A DNA stretch of 64,000 nucleotides, taken from NCBI RefSeq assembly GCF_001610895.1, contig NZ_CP011273.1:2108001-2172000 (forward strand). Direction: 5' to 3'. Both the position numbers and the translations under genes were made by a program. Positions 33,160 through 43,624 of this stretch are shown in pieces (position 1 is the first letter of the stretch; the number at the start of each line of letters is the position of its first letter). This stretch comes from Planctomyces sp. SH-PL62. GTDB taxonomy: Bacteria > Planctomycetota > Planctomycetia > Isosphaerales > Isosphaeraceae. The notes below the pieces were generated by a model, which did not search any database, had not been told where the DNA came from, and saw nothing but the letters and a program-made list of their open reading frames with translations.

Positions 33160-34769
33160 TCAGTCCGGCTCGAGAGTCGAATCCGTCCCGATCGAAATCG
33201 GGGCCAGGCCCGGAGGCCTGCCGAGGGCGCGGTAGAGGCGGAACTGCCACCGATTGTGGTCGAGCACGGCGTCGAGGTAGTCCGTGCGCGCCTGGGCGAG
33301 GGCCTGGATCGGTTGGAGCACCTCGATGGGGCGGGTCGCCCCGGGCAGGCCCGCCCCACGCCGGATGCTCGTGAGGTTCAGGGCGAGCGATTCCTGGGCT
33401 TCCGGCAGGGCCTGGCCCGCCCTCTTCATCCGCCTCGCCGCCGCGATCCGCCCCTTCTCGGCCAGGACCACCTCGGAGGCGACGCGGTCCTGGAGCTTCA
33501 ACAGCTCCAGGTTCGCGGTGCGTTGCTGGGCGGCCCGTTGTTTCGTGATGGCTCGGTCGGCGAATCCCAGGTTCTGGATTTCCCAGTAGAGGTTCACGTC
33601 GGCGTCGCTGCGGCTGGCGAAATCGCCGAAGAAGCCGTTCGCCCCGCCGCCGAACCCGCCGCCGGAGTAGCGGAACGCGAGGCTCGGGATGAACGGCCTG
33701 AGCTTCGCCTGCCTGAGGCGGGTGAGCGTGGCCTGGACGAGCGCCTGGGCCTCGGCCAGCTCGGGTCGGCTGCGGAGCCCGACGACGATGAGCTCGTCGA
33801 TCGGGCACCCCTCCGGGACGATGCGGAGGACGGCCTCCGGCGGCTCGACCGGGGCCACGACGAGCCTGGGGTCGAGCCGCGTCCTGAGGACGAGCTCGGC
33901 GGAGGCCGCCTCGAGCTCGCCGACCGCCAGCTCGACGTTCTTCCGCTGCCGCTCCCGCTCGGCGGCCGCCCTGCGGTGATCCGCTTCGAGGCCGGCGCCG
34001 CTCCGGGCGTACGAGGCGGTCAGGCTCGCGAGCGCCTCCGCATTCGTCGCCGCCTCGCGGGCGATCGCCAGCGTCCCGGCCGCCCGTTGCAGGTCCAGGT
34101 ACGATTCGGCGACCCCGAGCAGGGCGTCGTTGGTCGCGGTCTGGATCCCGGCCCTCCGCGAGTCCAGGACCTGCCTCGCGGCCAGCGGCTCGAAGATGGC
34201 GTCCGAGAATCGGAGGATGGAGGTGAGCCCGGAAACCTGCGCGGGCCCGCCCGCGGGCACCGGGCCGCTCACGCTGGAGCCGGCCGCCGCGGTGCCCCCC
34301 AGGAAGAGCGAACTCTTGCTGATGGTGCGGACCTGGCCCTCGACGACCTGGGCCTGGCCGTCGTGGCGGATCCAGTTGGGCCCGAGGTAGAGGCTGGGCA
34401 GCCACATGACCCGGGCTTGTTGCAACTCGGCGAGGGACAGGGCGACCCGCTCGCGAGCGATCGCGATGTCGAGATCGTTCGCCCCCGCGAGTCGGAGGGC
34501 TCCGGGCAGGTCGATGGGTTGGATGACCTGTTCCGGGATGAGGGGCGTCCCCAGGTCGTCCTCGGGGGGCGTCGCCAGCGATGTCGGCTCGGGTTGTCGC
34601 GTCCCGTCGGGGAGGGCCTGGAGGGGCGCGTCCTGCGGGGGGGCGTCGCGTCGCGAGTCGCCGCCGCCGGGCGGTCTCGCGGTCGTTCCGGCGGGTCGGC
34701 CGCACCGAGCGCGAGGAAGGCGAAGGCCGACCCGATGAGCCCGGCTCTCCTGAATAGGCTGTCGTTCAT
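33160..34769 (-). pseudogene. TolC-like outer-membrane channel, frame broken after the signal peptide
   Basis: The ATG at 34769 begins a typical signal peptide (MNDSLFRRAGLIGSAFAFLA) but the mature domain is in a different frame. Its body is the TolC/OMF type: LPGALRLAGANDLDIAIARE, YLDLQRAAGTLAIAREAATN, and a second repeat RSRPELAEAQALVQATLTRL with DYLDAVLDHNRWQFRLYRAL near the end. The frames meet at a G7 run (34637-34643 on the + strand) in the signal/mature linker, where one further base would restore continuity. It follows the adaptor gene and completes the efflux operon. If the frameshift is real the channel is lost. Confidence 0.75.
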
Positions 34770-34886
34770 CAGGCCCTCCCTGGCCGCGCCGCGTCGAGGC
34801 GTCACCCTTGTTTCGTTCCTGCGGGTTCGTCGGGATGAGTCGGTCTCGCCGACCGACCGCGACGAGGTCCGGTCGTGCCGCCTGCG

Positions 34887-36242
34887 TCAATTCTTCCCCT
34901 TGGGAGTCGCGGACGGGGGATCGATCCTGGCGACGGCCTGGCCGTCGGCGAGCGAGGCGGAGTTCGATTCGACGACCTCGTCCCCCTCCCCGATCCCGGA
35001 AACGACCTCGGTCCGTTTGCCGTCGCTCAGGCCGAGCTTCACTTCTTTTCGCCTCGCACGGCCTTCCTCAAGGGTGACGCAGAAGGATTTCCCCCCCTCG
35101 GAGGCGACGGCGGAAGCGGGTACGCTGAGCACGTCTTCGTGCTCCTCGGCGATGATGGTCGCGTAGGCGTAGAGGCCGGGGCGGATCAACCCGCCCGCGT
35201 TGGTCAGGTCGACTTCGGTGCGAAGCGTCCGCGTCGCCGGGTCGAGGGCCCAGGCGATCCGGGTCACTCGGCCCTCGAACGTCCTCCCCTCCAGCGCCTG
35301 CAGGCGGACGCGCGCCCGGTCACCCACGTCGACGAAGGGGGCCTCGGTCTCGGGGACGCCGACGACGACGGTGACGACCCCGGAACGGGCGACGACGAAG
35401 AGCGGTTCGCCCGCGGCCCCGGGCGTCGTGAGGTGGCCGACGTCGACGCCCCTCCTGGTCACGACGCCGTCGTAGGGCGAGAGGATCCTCGCATAACCTT
35501 CCATCGCCTCGGCCCGTTCCGCCTCGAAGCGGGCGACCTCGATATGCGAGACGGCCGCGTCCAGGTCGGAACGCGACTTGCCGAGGAACGCCTCCGCCTC
35601 GGCGAGCGCCGCCTCCGCCGAACGCACCTTGGCCTTGACCTCGTCGCGGCCGGCCTTGGCCGCCTGGAGTTTGCTCCGCGTCTCATCGACGAGGCTGCCG
35701 GTGAGCGCCCGCTCGTTGGCGAGTTGCTCGACGCGGGCGAATTCCGCTCGCCAGCGTTCGGCCTCCGCCTCGGCCCTCCTGACGCCGGATTGGATCTCCT
35801 GGACCTTCGCCCCGGCGCTCTCGACGCCCGCCCGGGCGACCTCGACGGCGGCCTCGCATTGTTTCCGTTCGGACTCGGCCTCCCGCACGGCGGCGCGCTT
35901 CTGCTTGAGGTCGGCCTCGGTCTCGGGCACGTGGAGGCGGGCGAGCTCCTGCCCCGTCTTGACCGCATCGCCGATGTCGACGGCGACGGCCTCGACGTAG
36001 CCGCCGAGCTTCGCGTAGATGGGCGTCGTCTCGACCGCCTCGATCTGCCCCGGCTGTTCACTGGTCCGAGAGACGGTCGCCCGGGTCGGCTTCACGACGG
36101 AGACCCGGACGACGGCGGGGGACTCCTTCAGCTCCGCTCGGGCCGTCCGCTCGCCGGTCGTGCGGTCGCACCCGGCGGCGAACACCGTCGCCGCAAGCCC
36201 GAGGGCGGGCAGGCACGCCGCGTGCGATCGTCTGGCTCGCAT
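34887..36242 (-). CDS. RND efflux adaptor (membrane-fusion protein, HlyD/AcrA-type lipoprotein)
   Basis: 451 residues from the ATG at 36242. A lipoprotein signal ends in TVFAAGC with Cys25 as the anchor. Then SRTSEQPGQIEAVETTPIYA and KLGGYVEAVAVDIGDAVKTG form the biotinyl-lipoyl halves; a long alpha hairpin at about 110-240 is heavily Ala/Glu/Arg. SPYDGVVTRRGVDVGHLT, and ATRTLRTEVDLTNAGGLIRP with GLYAYATI are the beta-barrel and MP-proximal parts. It lies 29 bp after the permease gene and precedes the TolC-like gene, so the three components of a tripartite pump are in one transcript. Confidence 0.9.
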   Translation of the reverse strand: MRARRSHAACLPALGLAATVFAAGCDRTTGERTARAELKESPAVVRVSVVKPTRATVSRTSEQPGQIEAVETTPIYAKLGGYVEAVAVDIGDAVKTGQELARLHVPETEADLKQKRAAVREAESERKQCEAAVEVARAGVESAGAKVQEIQSGVRRAEAEAERWRAEFARVEQLANERALTGSLVDETRSKLQAAKAGRDEVKAKVRSAEAALAEAEAFLGKSRSDLDAAVSHIEVARFEAERAEAMEGYARILSPYDGVVTRRGVDVGHLTTPGAAGEPLFVVARSGVVTVVVGVPETEAPFVDVGDRARVRLQALEGRTFEGRVTRIAWALDPATRTLRTEVDLTNAGGLIRPGLYAYATIIAEEHEDVLSVPASAVASEGGKSFCVTLEEGRARRKEVKLGLSDGKRTEVVSGIGEGDEVVESNSASLADGQAVARIDPPSATPKGKN

Positions 36243-36271
36243 GGTCGATGGTTCCTCTCGAGGGACGTGCG

Positions 36272-39200
36272 TCATCGGTGGGGCTCCCCGGGAAGTCCCC
36301 GGCGGCCCTCGCCATGCGAGGCCGTCGCGGCTTCGAAAGGCGGCCCGTTCGGGGAGTCGCCCGGCATGTCCGCCGCCGGGTGATCGAAGTAGCGGCTCTC
36401 CGGGTCGTCCGGGTCGACGGAAGCCGACCGCCTGCTCGACCGGGCCTGGACGAGGGCGAAGAGGGACGGGAGCACGAACAGGGTCGCCAGGGTCCCGGCG
36501 ACGAGCCCGCCGATGACGGCCCGGCCGAGCGGAGCGGTCTGCTCGCCCCCCTCGCCGAGGCCGAGGGCCAGGGGGACCATCCCCGCCGTCATTGCACAGC
36601 TCGTCATGAGGATGGGCCTGAGCCGCCCCCTGGCGCCGTCCAGCGCGGCCTCCGCCGCCCCGGCGTCGGACTCGCGACGCCGCCGCTCGGCGAAGGTCAC
36701 GAGCAGGATGGCGTTCGCGACGGCGACCCCGACGGCCATGATCGCCCCCATGAACGACTGGAGGTTGATGGTCGTCCCCGTAACCCAGAGGGCGACGACC
36801 ACGCCGCACACGACCGCGGGGGCGGTGGAGGCGGCGACGAGGGCCAGCCTCAGGGATTGGAAGTTCGCCGTGAGCAGGAGCAGGATGACGAGGATCGACA
36901 TGGCGAGGCCGACGGAGAGCCCGGCGAGGATCTCGCGCATGGGGACGATCTGCCCGCGGACGTCGACGACGACCCCCTTCGGCGGGTCCCCCGCCCGCTT
37001 GATGGCTTCGGCGACCCGGGTCGCGGCCCGCCCCAGGTCCTCGCCGGCGATGTTCGCCGTCAGGCTGATGGAGCGCTTCATGTTGTAGCGGTCGAACTCG
37101 CCCGGCATCGACCCGCGTCGCACCTCGGCGACGTCTCGCATCAGCACCGACGGCCCGCCGGCGCGCTGGACGGGGATCGTCTCGACCTGCCTCATCGAAT
37201 CCATGACGACCGGGGGGATCTCGACCTGGACCTGATAGCCGATGCCGGTCTTGGGGTCGGGCCAGTAATTGGGCACGACGAAACGGCTCGACGACGTGGC
37301 GGTCACGAGCGAGCGGGAGATCTCCTCGACGGTGACGCCGCTCAGGCCGGCCCGCTCGCGGTCGATGTCGACGCTCACGGTCGGGTAGTCGAGCGCCTGG
37401 GCGTATTGCAGGTCCCGCAGCGAGGAGACCTTCGCGAGCTCGTCCTTGACCTTCGCCGCGTGGGCCCGGACGTCCGCGTACGCCGGGCCGCTGACGGCGA
37501 CCTCGACGGGGGTCGGCGAACCGAAGCTCATGACGTCGCTGACGATGTCGGCCGGCTCGAAGGAGAAACGCACATCCGGCATCTCGCGGCCGAGCTTGTC
37601 GCGGAGCCGCCGCTTGAGGGCCTCGACGTCCACGCCGGCGTCGTGGCGGAGCGCGACGCGGAGGACCACCTCCTCCGGCCCCGCGGTCCATTGATAGATC
37701 GCGTTGATGGGATAGCTCGACGGGATCAGGCCGACGTAGCCGACGGAGATCTCGACCGCCCCCTCGCCCGCGTCCTCGTCCACGGCCGCGAGCGCCGCCC
37801 TGGCGATCTGTTCGGTCTTCTCGATCCGCGTGCCGGCCGCCGCCTTGATGCGGATCTGGAATCGCCCGGCGTCGACTCGCGGGAAGATCTCCATGCCGAG
37901 ACGTCGGCCCACCCCGTAGGTGATGAGCAAGGCCGAGGCGAGATAAGCGGGGACGACCAGCCAGCGGAGTCGGACGACCCATCCCAGGAATCGCCCATAA
38001 GCGTCCCGCGTCGCGTCGAACGTCGTCCGCCTTCCGGGGCGGCCTTCGGGCCGGCGTCGATTCTTGAGCAGCCAGACCGAGAGGACGGGGACGAAGGTGC
38101 TCGACAGGAGGTAGGAGGAGACCATGGCGAAGCCGACGGCGAGCGAGAGGGGCGCGAAGAGGGCCTGGGCCGCCCCCTGCATGAAGAACGACGGGATGAA
38201 GACGGCGAGGATGCAGAGCATCGCGAGCAGCCGCGGCACGGCGGTGTCCAAATTGCCCTGGCGGACGGCGCGCGGGACGTCGTCCGCGTGCTCGTGTTCC
38301 AGTTTCGCGTGGATGTTCTCCATCTCGACCGTCGCCTCGTCGACCAGGATGCCGATGGCGAGGGCGAGGCCGCCCAGCGTCATCAGGTTGATGGTCTGGC
38401 CGGTGAGCCAGAGCGCGACGACCGCCCCGCAGAGGGCGACTGGGATGTTGAGCACGACGACGACGACGCTCCGCCAGTCGCGGAGGAAGACGAGCACCAT
38501 GAGCCCCGTGAGCAACGCCCCGAGCGCCCCTTCGGTGGCGAGGCTCTTCATCGCGTTCGTCACGGTCGGCGACTGGTCGAACTCGAACCCGACCTTGATG
38601 TCGTCGGGGAGGACCGCCTGCATCGACGGCAGGGCCTCCTTCACGCTCCTCACCACCGAGAGCGTCGAGGCGTCGGCGCGCTTCGTCACGAGGATGTAGA
38701 CCGCCCGGCGTCCGTTCACGAGGGCGTAGCCGGTCGTCGTGTCGGAGGAATCCTTGACGGTCGCCACGTCGCGGAGGTAGACGGTGGGGGTCGCGCCCGG
38801 GCGGATGGGGATCGCCTTGAGGTCGTCCGCCTGCTTGACGAGCGAGTTCACCGGCACGATGGGCATCTCGTCGCCGATGCGGACGTTGCCCGACGGGCTG
38901 ATGACGTTGCCCGAGACAAGGGCCTTCGTCACCTCGTCCGGGGACATCTTGTAGGAACGCAGCCGGTCCGGGTCGAGGCTGACGACGACGGTCCGCTGGC
39001 TCCCGCCGAACGGCGGCGGGGCCGAGACCCCGGGGAGGCTGGCGAACATCGGGCGGACCTTGAAGAGGGCCTGGTCCTGGATCTCGCCGATGCTCTTCGT
39101 CTCGCTGGAGAGGACGAGGTAGCCGACGGGCACGCTCCCGGCGTCGAACCGGGTGATGAACGGCGAGACGGTCCCCGGCGGCATGAAGGCCCGCGAGCGG

Positions 39201-39538
39201 GTGACGTAGCCGATGGTCTCGGCCATCGCCTGGGCCATGTTCGTGCCCGGGTGGAAGAAAAGCTTCATCAGGGCCATGCCCTGGATGTTCTTCGATTCGA
39301 CGTGGTGGATGCCGCCGATATACAGGAAGTGATATTCGTAATAGTTGGTGAGCAGCCCTTCCATCTGGGCGGGGTCCATGCCGCCGTAGGGCTGGCAGAC
39401 GTAGACGACCGGCAGGTTGAGGTTCGGGAAGACGTCGACGGGCATCCGGAGGAGTGCGAGCGCGCTGCCGAGGGCGACGGCGACGACGGCCACGATGACG
39501 GTGAGCGGCCGCCTCATGGCGAAGACGATGGGGTTCAT
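36272..39538 (-). CDS. RND efflux permease (AcrB/CusA/HAE1 superfamily)
   Basis: 1088 residues, the normal size. It starts at [20 protein letters not shown] and has the [14 protein letters not shown] porter start, two large periplasmic domains and 12 helices. The proton-relay helix region reads [20 protein letters not shown] instead of the Asp-Asp pair of AcrB, so one Asp is replaced by Glu. The C-terminal half has [20 protein letters not shown] and [20 protein letters not shown]. The C-terminal tail (about 50 residues) is charged. Substrate, drug or metal, cannot be told. It forms one operon with the PadR gene upstream and adaptor and TolC-like genes downstream. Confidence 0.92.
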   Translation of the reverse strand: MNPIVFAMRRPLTVIVAVVAVALGSALALLRMPVDVFPNLNLPVVYVCQPYGGMDPAQMEGLLTNYYEYHFLYIGGIHHVESKNIQGMALMKLFFHPGTNMAQAMAETIGYVTRSRAFMPPGTVSPFITRFDAGSVPVGYLVLSSETKSIGEIQDQALFKVRPMFASLPGVSAPPPFGGSQRTVVVSLDPDRLRSYKMSPDEVTKALVSGNVISPSGNVRIGDEMPIVPVNSLVKQADDLKAIPIRPGATPTVYLRDVATVKDSSDTTTGYALVNGRRAVYILVTKRADASTLSVVRSVKEALPSMQAVLPDDIKVGFEFDQSPTVTNAMKSLATEGALGALLTGLMVLVFLRDWRSVVVVVLNIPVALCGAVVALWLTGQTINLMTLGGLALAIGILVDEATVEMENIHAKLEHEHADDVPRAVRQGNLDTAVPRLLAMLCILAVFIPSFFMQGAAQALFAPLSLAVGFAMVSSYLLSSTFVPVLSVWLLKNRRRPEGRPGRRTTFDATRDAYGRFLGWVVRLRWLVVPAYLASALLITYGVGRRLGMEIFPRVDAGRFQIRIKAAAGTRIEKTEQIARAALAAVDEDAGEGAVEISVGYVGLIPSSYPINAIYQWTAGPEEVVLRVALRHDAGVDVEALKRRLRDKLGREMPDVRFSFEPADIVSDVMSFGSPTPVEVAVSGPAYADVRAHAAKVKDELAKVSSLRDLQYAQALDYPTVSVDIDRERAGLSGVTVEEISRSLVTATSSSRFVVPNYWPDPKTGIGYQVQVEIPPVVMDSMRQVETIPVQRAGGPSVLMRDVAEVRRGSMPGEFDRYNMKRSISLTANIAGEDLGRAATRVAEAIKRAGDPPKGVVVDVRGQIVPMREILAGLSVGLAMSILVILLLLTANFQSLRLALVAASTAPAVVCGVVVALWVTGTTINLQSFMGAIMAVGVAVANAILLVTFAERRRRESDAGAAEAALDGARGRLRPILMTSCAMTAGMVPLALGLGEGGEQTAPLGRAVIGGLVAGTLATLFVLPSLFALVQARSSRRSASVDPDDPESRYFDHPAADMPGDSPNGPPFEAATASHGEGRRGLPGEPHR

Positions 39539-39638
39539 GAACGGGTCTCCTCCGGTCAGGCCGTCGCGGCGGGCGGGGTCTGGGCCGCCGACCGGCCCTG
39601 GAGTCGAAACGGATCGAGGAGGATCGGCGGGCCGCCTC

Positions 39639-39998
39639 TCAGGCGGGATCGTCCGACCGGTCGGGCTCCAGGCCGGGCCTCGGCGGCCCGTCCTCGAGGA
39701 CTTCCTCGACCAGTTCCCGGAGCTTGGCCTTGGTCGCCTCCAGGGCCGCAGCCCCTGCCGTGGTCGCCCGGTAGTATTTCCGCGACTTCCCCGCGACGAC
39801 CTCCGCGTGCGACGTCAGGTAGCCGACCTCTTCGAGCTTCTGGAGCATGGGGTAGAGGGTGCCTGGGCCGACGTCGTATCCGTGCCGGGCGAGCTCCTCC
39901 ATCATCTCCACGCCGAAGATGGGCTCCTTCACGGCGTGGTAGAGGACGTGCATCCGCACGAACCCTCCCAGGAACATCTTCGTCAGCAGATCGCCCAC
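39639..39998 (-). CDS. PadR-family transcriptional regulator
   Basis: 119 residues from the GTG at 39998. The winged helix is clear: [61 protein letters not shown] short C-terminal helix follows, as in subfamily 2 PadR proteins. It sits first in the efflux operon, with about 100 bp to the permease start. PadR proteins usually repress their operon and release it on ligand binding. An inverted repeat 15-30 bases ahead of the start codon is a likely operator. Confidence 0.9.
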   Translation of the reverse strand: MGDLLTKMFLGGFVRMHVLYHAVKEPIFGVEMMEELARHGYDVGPGTLYPMLQKLEEVGYLTSHAEVVAGKSRKYYRATTAGAAALEATKAKLRELVEEVLEDGPPRPGLEPDRSDDPA

Positions 39999-40012
39999 GT
40001 TTCGCCTTTCCG

Positions 40013-40029
40013 ATATCGACTTTCGATAT
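40013..40029 (-). promoter_or_regulatory. Candidate PadR operator, 7-bp perfect inverted repeat
   Basis: The bases ATATCGA (40013-40019), three bases CTT, and TCGATAT (40023-40029) form a perfect inverted repeat immediately upstream of the padR start. PadR operators are often ATGT/ACAT-type repeats but AT-rich palindromes at the promoter are also common. The AT content (in a GC-rich genome) and its position in the likely -10 region support regulation, probably autoregulation. Confidence 0.55.
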
Positions 40030-40203
40030 TAGAGAGTTTAACGGGCGTAGCGGCAAGTGGCCCGGGGCGCCTGCTATCGCAACTCCGTTGGGGACGGTGG
40101 ATGCCACGCGGGTGGCATTCGCCTCGTGCCGCAATCCGAGAAGCCGCAGGCGCGAGGTTTCGCGTCACACCGCGAACAAGATAAGGCCGGGCCAAGGCGA
40201 GTC

Positions 40204-40416
40204 ATGGCGCCGGAAGTCCGCGACTACGCGAATTCGCTCCCACCTCGGAGCGTGTCGTTCGCCATTGGGTTCTTCACCCGGATGCTCTTCTCGTGCCTGG
40301 TCGACGCCGACTTCCTGGCGACCGAATGGTTCATGGACCCCATCGCGCGTCGCGGCGCCCCGACGCCGGAGCGTCGCTTCGCCGGGCCCGGAAGGTTCCC
40401 GAGGCAGCCTCCTTGA
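40204..40416 (+). pseudogene. cas3: Cas3 HD-domain scrap
   Basis: From the ATG at 40204 the frame contains SVSFAIGFFTRMLFSCLVDA followed by DFLATEWFMDP, which matches the R-x-L-x-S-x-L-V-D-A-D-x-x-x-T-E block at the end of the HD nuclease domain of CRISPR Cas3 (type I, probably I-C). The next 25 residues do not continue the Cas3 helicase and the frame stops at 40416. No other cas gene or repeat array is seen. It is a short relic left by loss of a type I CRISPR system. The upstream and downstream parts are missing. Confidence 0.65.
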
Positions 40417-40530
40417 GGATCTCGCCGCCATCCTCACATGGCGGCCGGACTCGTTTTGAGGGGGGAGGTCATCCATGGTCGACGAGGATTTTCGGCGCGG
40501 ACGGGAACTCGATACGGGCCCCTCGCCCGC

Positions 40531-41976
40531 TCAAGCGAGTACGCCGGTCACCGGCTCGCCGAGGCAGAGACGGTGCGGGCGGTCGAGCTTGTCGCGGATT
40601 TCGAGCGAAGGGTCGATGCCGAGCAGGTGATAGATCGTGGCCGCGACGTCGGCCGGCGTCACCGGGTCGCGTGCGGGGTAGGCCGCCCAGCGGTCAGACG
40701 CACCCCAGACGGTGCCGCCGCGGATGCCCGCGCCGGCGAGCACGGTGCTGAAGCAGTGCGGCCAGTGGTCCCGACCATCGCGACCGGCCCCCGCACCACC
40801 GACGACCGACTGCCCCACACGCGGGGTCCGGCCGAATTCGCCCGTCCAGACGACCAGGGTTTCGTCGAGCAGCCCACGCGATCCGAGGTCGTCGAGCAGG
40901 GCGGAGAAGGCCTGGTCGGCGGGAGGCATCAGCCGGGTCTTGAGGTCGATGAAGTTGCGGTTGTGGGTGTCCCAGTAGACGCTCACGTTCGTGGTTCCGT
41001 CGTTCTGCCAGAAGACCGTCGTGATCGGCACGCCGGCTTCCACCAGGCGTCGCGCCTGCAAGACGGCCTGGCCGTGGGCGTGCCGGCCGTACCGATCGCG
41101 GAGCTTCGGGTCTTCCTGATCCAGGTCGAACGCGGCCAGGGCACGAGGATCGGTCAGCAGGTCGTGGGCGCGGACGTAATGCGCCTGCATGGCCTGAACC
41201 TGGGCGTTCAGCTCAAGTCTGCGGGCCTGATCCTCGACCGTCTGGAGAAGCTTGCGGCGGTCGGCGAACCGACCGGGCGCGATGCTCGCGGGCAGCCGGA
41301 AGTCGGCGGCGGCCGCCTGCCGGTTCAGATCGGCGTCGATCGTGAAAGGGTCGAGAGCCGGCCCGAGCCAGCCCGCGCCCTGGCCGTGGCTGGATTCGAC
41401 GAACCGAGGGGCTCCGTCCAGGCTCACCGGCATCATCTGGATGGAGGTGGGAAGCGACGTGCGATCCTGGTGCCTGCCGAGGTGGGCGAGCATCGACCCG
41501 TAGTGCGGCCAATCTTCACCGAACGGGCCGCCGCCCACGCGAGGGATCGGCCGGCCGGTGAGCAGCTCGTGGGTGGCGGTGGTGTGGTTCACGTCGCCAT
41601 GGTGCATCGACCGGATCACCGCGAGCCTGTGGGCGCGCTGGGACAGCATGGGGAAATGCTCGGAGATCTCCAGGCCGGGCACCGTGGTGGCGATCGGCTT
41701 GAACTCGCCCCTCACGCCCTCGGGCGCCTCGGGCTTGAGGTCCCAGGTCTCTTGCTGGGCTGGTCCGCCCCACATGAACAGCAGGATGCACGACTTCGCC
41801 CGGCCGAAAGTCGAAGCGGACGCGCCCCCGATCACGTCGCCCTGCGCCGCGGTCATCTCGCGCGCCTGGAGCAGGGTGGGCAGGCCCAGATTCAGGAGCC
41901 CGAGCCCACCCGCGCGAAGAAACTCGCGACGCGAGCCGGACCGGAATGACGAACATCCTTCCACAAATCGAGCCAT
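40531..41976 (-). CDS. DUF1501 protein, twin-arginine exported
   Basis: 481 residues from the ATG at 41976 (MARFVEGCSS); an in-frame ATG lies upstream at 42015. The leader SRREFLRAGGLGLLNLGLPT has the RR and hydrophobic stretch of a Tat signal. The body is the DUF1501 sulfatase-like fold: ILLFMWGGPAQQETWDLKPE, MHHGDVNHTTATHELLTGRP, and WTGEFGRTPRVGQSVVGG close to a DHWPHCFSTVLAG metal-binding-like block. In planctomycetes the gene usually pairs with DUF1549/DUF1553 cytochrome-like genes, absent from this window. Function is unsettled. Confidence 0.9.
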   Translation of the reverse strand: MARFVEGCSSFRSGSRREFLRAGGLGLLNLGLPTLLQAREMTAAQGDVIGGASASTFGRAKSCILLFMWGGPAQQETWDLKPEAPEGVRGEFKPIATTVPGLEISEHFPMLSQRAHRLAVIRSMHHGDVNHTTATHELLTGRPIPRVGGGPFGEDWPHYGSMLAHLGRHQDRTSLPTSIQMMPVSLDGAPRFVESSHGQGAGWLGPALDPFTIDADLNRQAAAADFRLPASIAPGRFADRRKLLQTVEDQARRLELNAQVQAMQAHYVRAHDLLTDPRALAAFDLDQEDPKLRDRYGRHAHGQAVLQARRLVEAGVPITTVFWQNDGTTNVSVYWDTHNRNFIDLKTRLMPPADQAFSALLDDLGSRGLLDETLVVWTGEFGRTPRVGQSVVGGAGAGRDGRDHWPHCFSTVLAGAGIRGGTVWGASDRWAAYPARDPVTPADVAATIYHLLGIDPSLEIRDKLDRPHRLCLGEPVTGVLA

Positions 41977-42317
41977 GATACTCGCCTCGCGTTCGGGGGA
42001 GTCTTCGGCGGTCATGCGTCGCTACGGAGTTCGTGGGCCACCGAGTTGACGATTCAACCGAAGTTTAACCGATCCGGCGTTCGTCGGGGATCGACTGCCC
42101 TGCCAACCACCGCCATCGGGCGCGCCCTGCCCGATCGGTCCAGGCCCGGGTCGATCTTCGCCGACCTGGACGTGGGGAATCCCGACGGAGGTGGGTCGTG
42201 GAGCGGGTCGCCGACCGGAGCGTCCAGTCGGACGGGATCGCCGGTACGGAAGCCGGCGCCCGGAACCGCCCCACCGTTAGAAGCGGACGATTGCGAAGCC
42301 TCGAGCGACGTCCCGGG
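41977..42317. other. About 340 bp of intergenic DNA, no gene
   Basis: Between the DUF1501 start and IS5 copy B there is no frame with recognisable protein. On both strands short open frames (for example 42065-42274) have no motif or ribosome site. It should contain the DUF1501 promoter. Confidence 0.3.
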
Positions 42318-43224
42318 CTAGGTTCTGTCTGACGGCTCGCAAGGCGTTACGATAGCGGCTTCCCCGAGGAGGCCGCGATGACGCGACGCTACGAGCTGAA
42401 GGACGAGGAGTTCGCCCTGATCGCCGACCTGCTCCCTCCGGTCGGGAGGCCGGGCGGGCGGTGGAACGACCACCGCACGACGCTCGACGGCGTCCTCTGG
42501 ATCCTCCATACGGGCGCCCAGTGGCGGGAGCTGCCGGAGCGATACGGAAAGTGGAAGAGCGTCTACGACCGATTCAACCGCTGGGCCCGCGACGGCACGA
42601 TCGACCGCATCCTGGAGCGGCTGCATCTCGAGCTGGACGCCTCGGGGCGGATCGACTTCGACCTCTGGTGCATCGACGGGACGTCCATCCGGGCCGGCCG
42701 CGCGGCCGCCGGGGCCGGGGGGGAAAAGGGGGACGGCCGAGCCGGCCGACCACGCCCTCGGCCGCTCGCGCGGCGGCTTCGGGACGAAGCTGCACCTGGT
42801 CGTCGACTCCGGCGGCGTCCCGCTGTCGGCCGTCGTCACCGCGGGCCAGGCCCACGAGTCGAGGTCCCTGGAGCCGGCGCTCGAGGCGGTGCGGATCAAG
42901 CGGCCCGGCCGGGGCCGGCCGCGACGCCGGCCCCGCCGCCTGGCCGGCGACAAGGGGTATAGCTACAGACGCATCCGCCGCTACCTGCGACGGCGAGGGA
43001 TCAAGGCGGTGATCCCGACCCGCAAGGACCAGCGGCGAAGCCCGACGTTCGACGCCGAGGCCTACCGCCGCCGCAACATCGTCGAGAGGTGCATCCTCTG
43101 GATGAAGGAGAACCGGCGGCTGGCGACGCGGTTCGAGAAGCTGGCGGTCAACTTCCTGGCCATGGTCAAGCTGGCCATGATCCGCCGTTGCTTTCGGCTC
43201 ATCGAGCCGTCAGACAGAACCTAG
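42318..43224 (+). mobile_element. IS5-family element, copy B (907 bp including CTAG ends)
   Basis: Ends match copy A: GGTTCTGTCTGACGGCTC at the left, the complement at the right, both with CTAG (42318-42321, 43221-43224). Length is exactly that of copy A. The transposase sequences differ at several positions (for example FALIADLL versus FTLIADLL), so the copies are related but not fresh duplicates. It sits outside the IS pile-up between the DUF1501 gene and an integrase relic. Confidence 0.9.
42378..43224 (+). CDS. IS5-family transposase with G7A4 frame change (copy B)
   Basis: The first frame starts at ATG 42378 (RRYELKDEEFALIADLLPPV) and holds the first Asp (FDLWCIDGTS). The run G7A4G5 at 42717-42732 is where the frame must change by +1 to reach the DDE part (DHALGRSRGGFGTKLHLVVD, AYRRRNIVERCILWMKENRR). 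The stop TAG (43222-43224) is part of the terminal CTAG. The same phase and run lengths occur in copy A, which makes accidental mutation unlikely. Confidence 0.85.
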
Positions 43225-43342
43225 TCAGTCGCGAAGAGCGCGGGAGCCCGCCGGAGGACTTTCAATTTTTGCTCTACGTGTCCGTTTGAGGTTCGATCGA
43301 GAATCGGCGATACGAGAGGAATCATCCCGGGGAGGCCGAGCG

Positions 43343-43624
43343 GTGTCGCGAGAGTTGCTGACGGTCAAAGACCTGGCGGTTCGATGGAACGTATCAGAGC
43401 GTCAGGCCCGAGAGACGGTCCTGAGCGGCGGGATTCCGATGATCGAACTCAGGGCTACGGCCCGGAACGTGAGCTGGGCGACGACTCGGTTCGACACGGC
43501 CGACGTCGAGTCGTGGGAGGCCGGGCGGAAGCGGGTCCAGACGGCCCCCGAGTCCGCCCCAGCCCCGAAGGTCAAGCCCCTCGGGGGCCGGCCCCTCGTC
43601 CCGAACCGCCTGGACCGCTGGTAA
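43343..43624 (+). CDS. Small HTH protein, excisionase-like
   Basis: 93 residues from the GTG at 43343. The segment ELLTVKDLAVRWNVSERQAR with ETVLSGGIPMIELRATARNV and ESWEAGRKRVQ is a MerR/excisionase-type winged helix-turn-helix, with the helix at the start. It is 118 bp from IS5 copy B and converges with an integrase relic on the other strand (43572-44370), overlapping about 50 bases. Excisionase and integrase side by side are the usual recombination module of an integrated element; the integrase is broken. The role as excisionase is inferred. Confidence 0.6.
   Translation: MSRELLTVKDLAVRWNVSERQARETVLSGGIPMIELRATARNVSWATTRFDTADVESWEAGRKRVQTAPESAPAPKVKPLGGRPLVPNRLDRW

Noticed and set aside
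36248-40459. A very long open frame on the + strand opposite the RND permease and adaptor
   Set aside because: It is antisense to clear gene families and its translation is Arg/Asp/Gly/His-rich without any motif; it is typical of high-GC shadow frames.
40204-40530. A CRISPR array near the Cas3 scrap
   Set aside because: I looked for regularly spaced repeats in 40.0-42.4 kb and found none.
42046-42321. Short open frames upstream of IS5 copy B
   Set aside because: No ribosome site, motif or codon bias beyond GC content.
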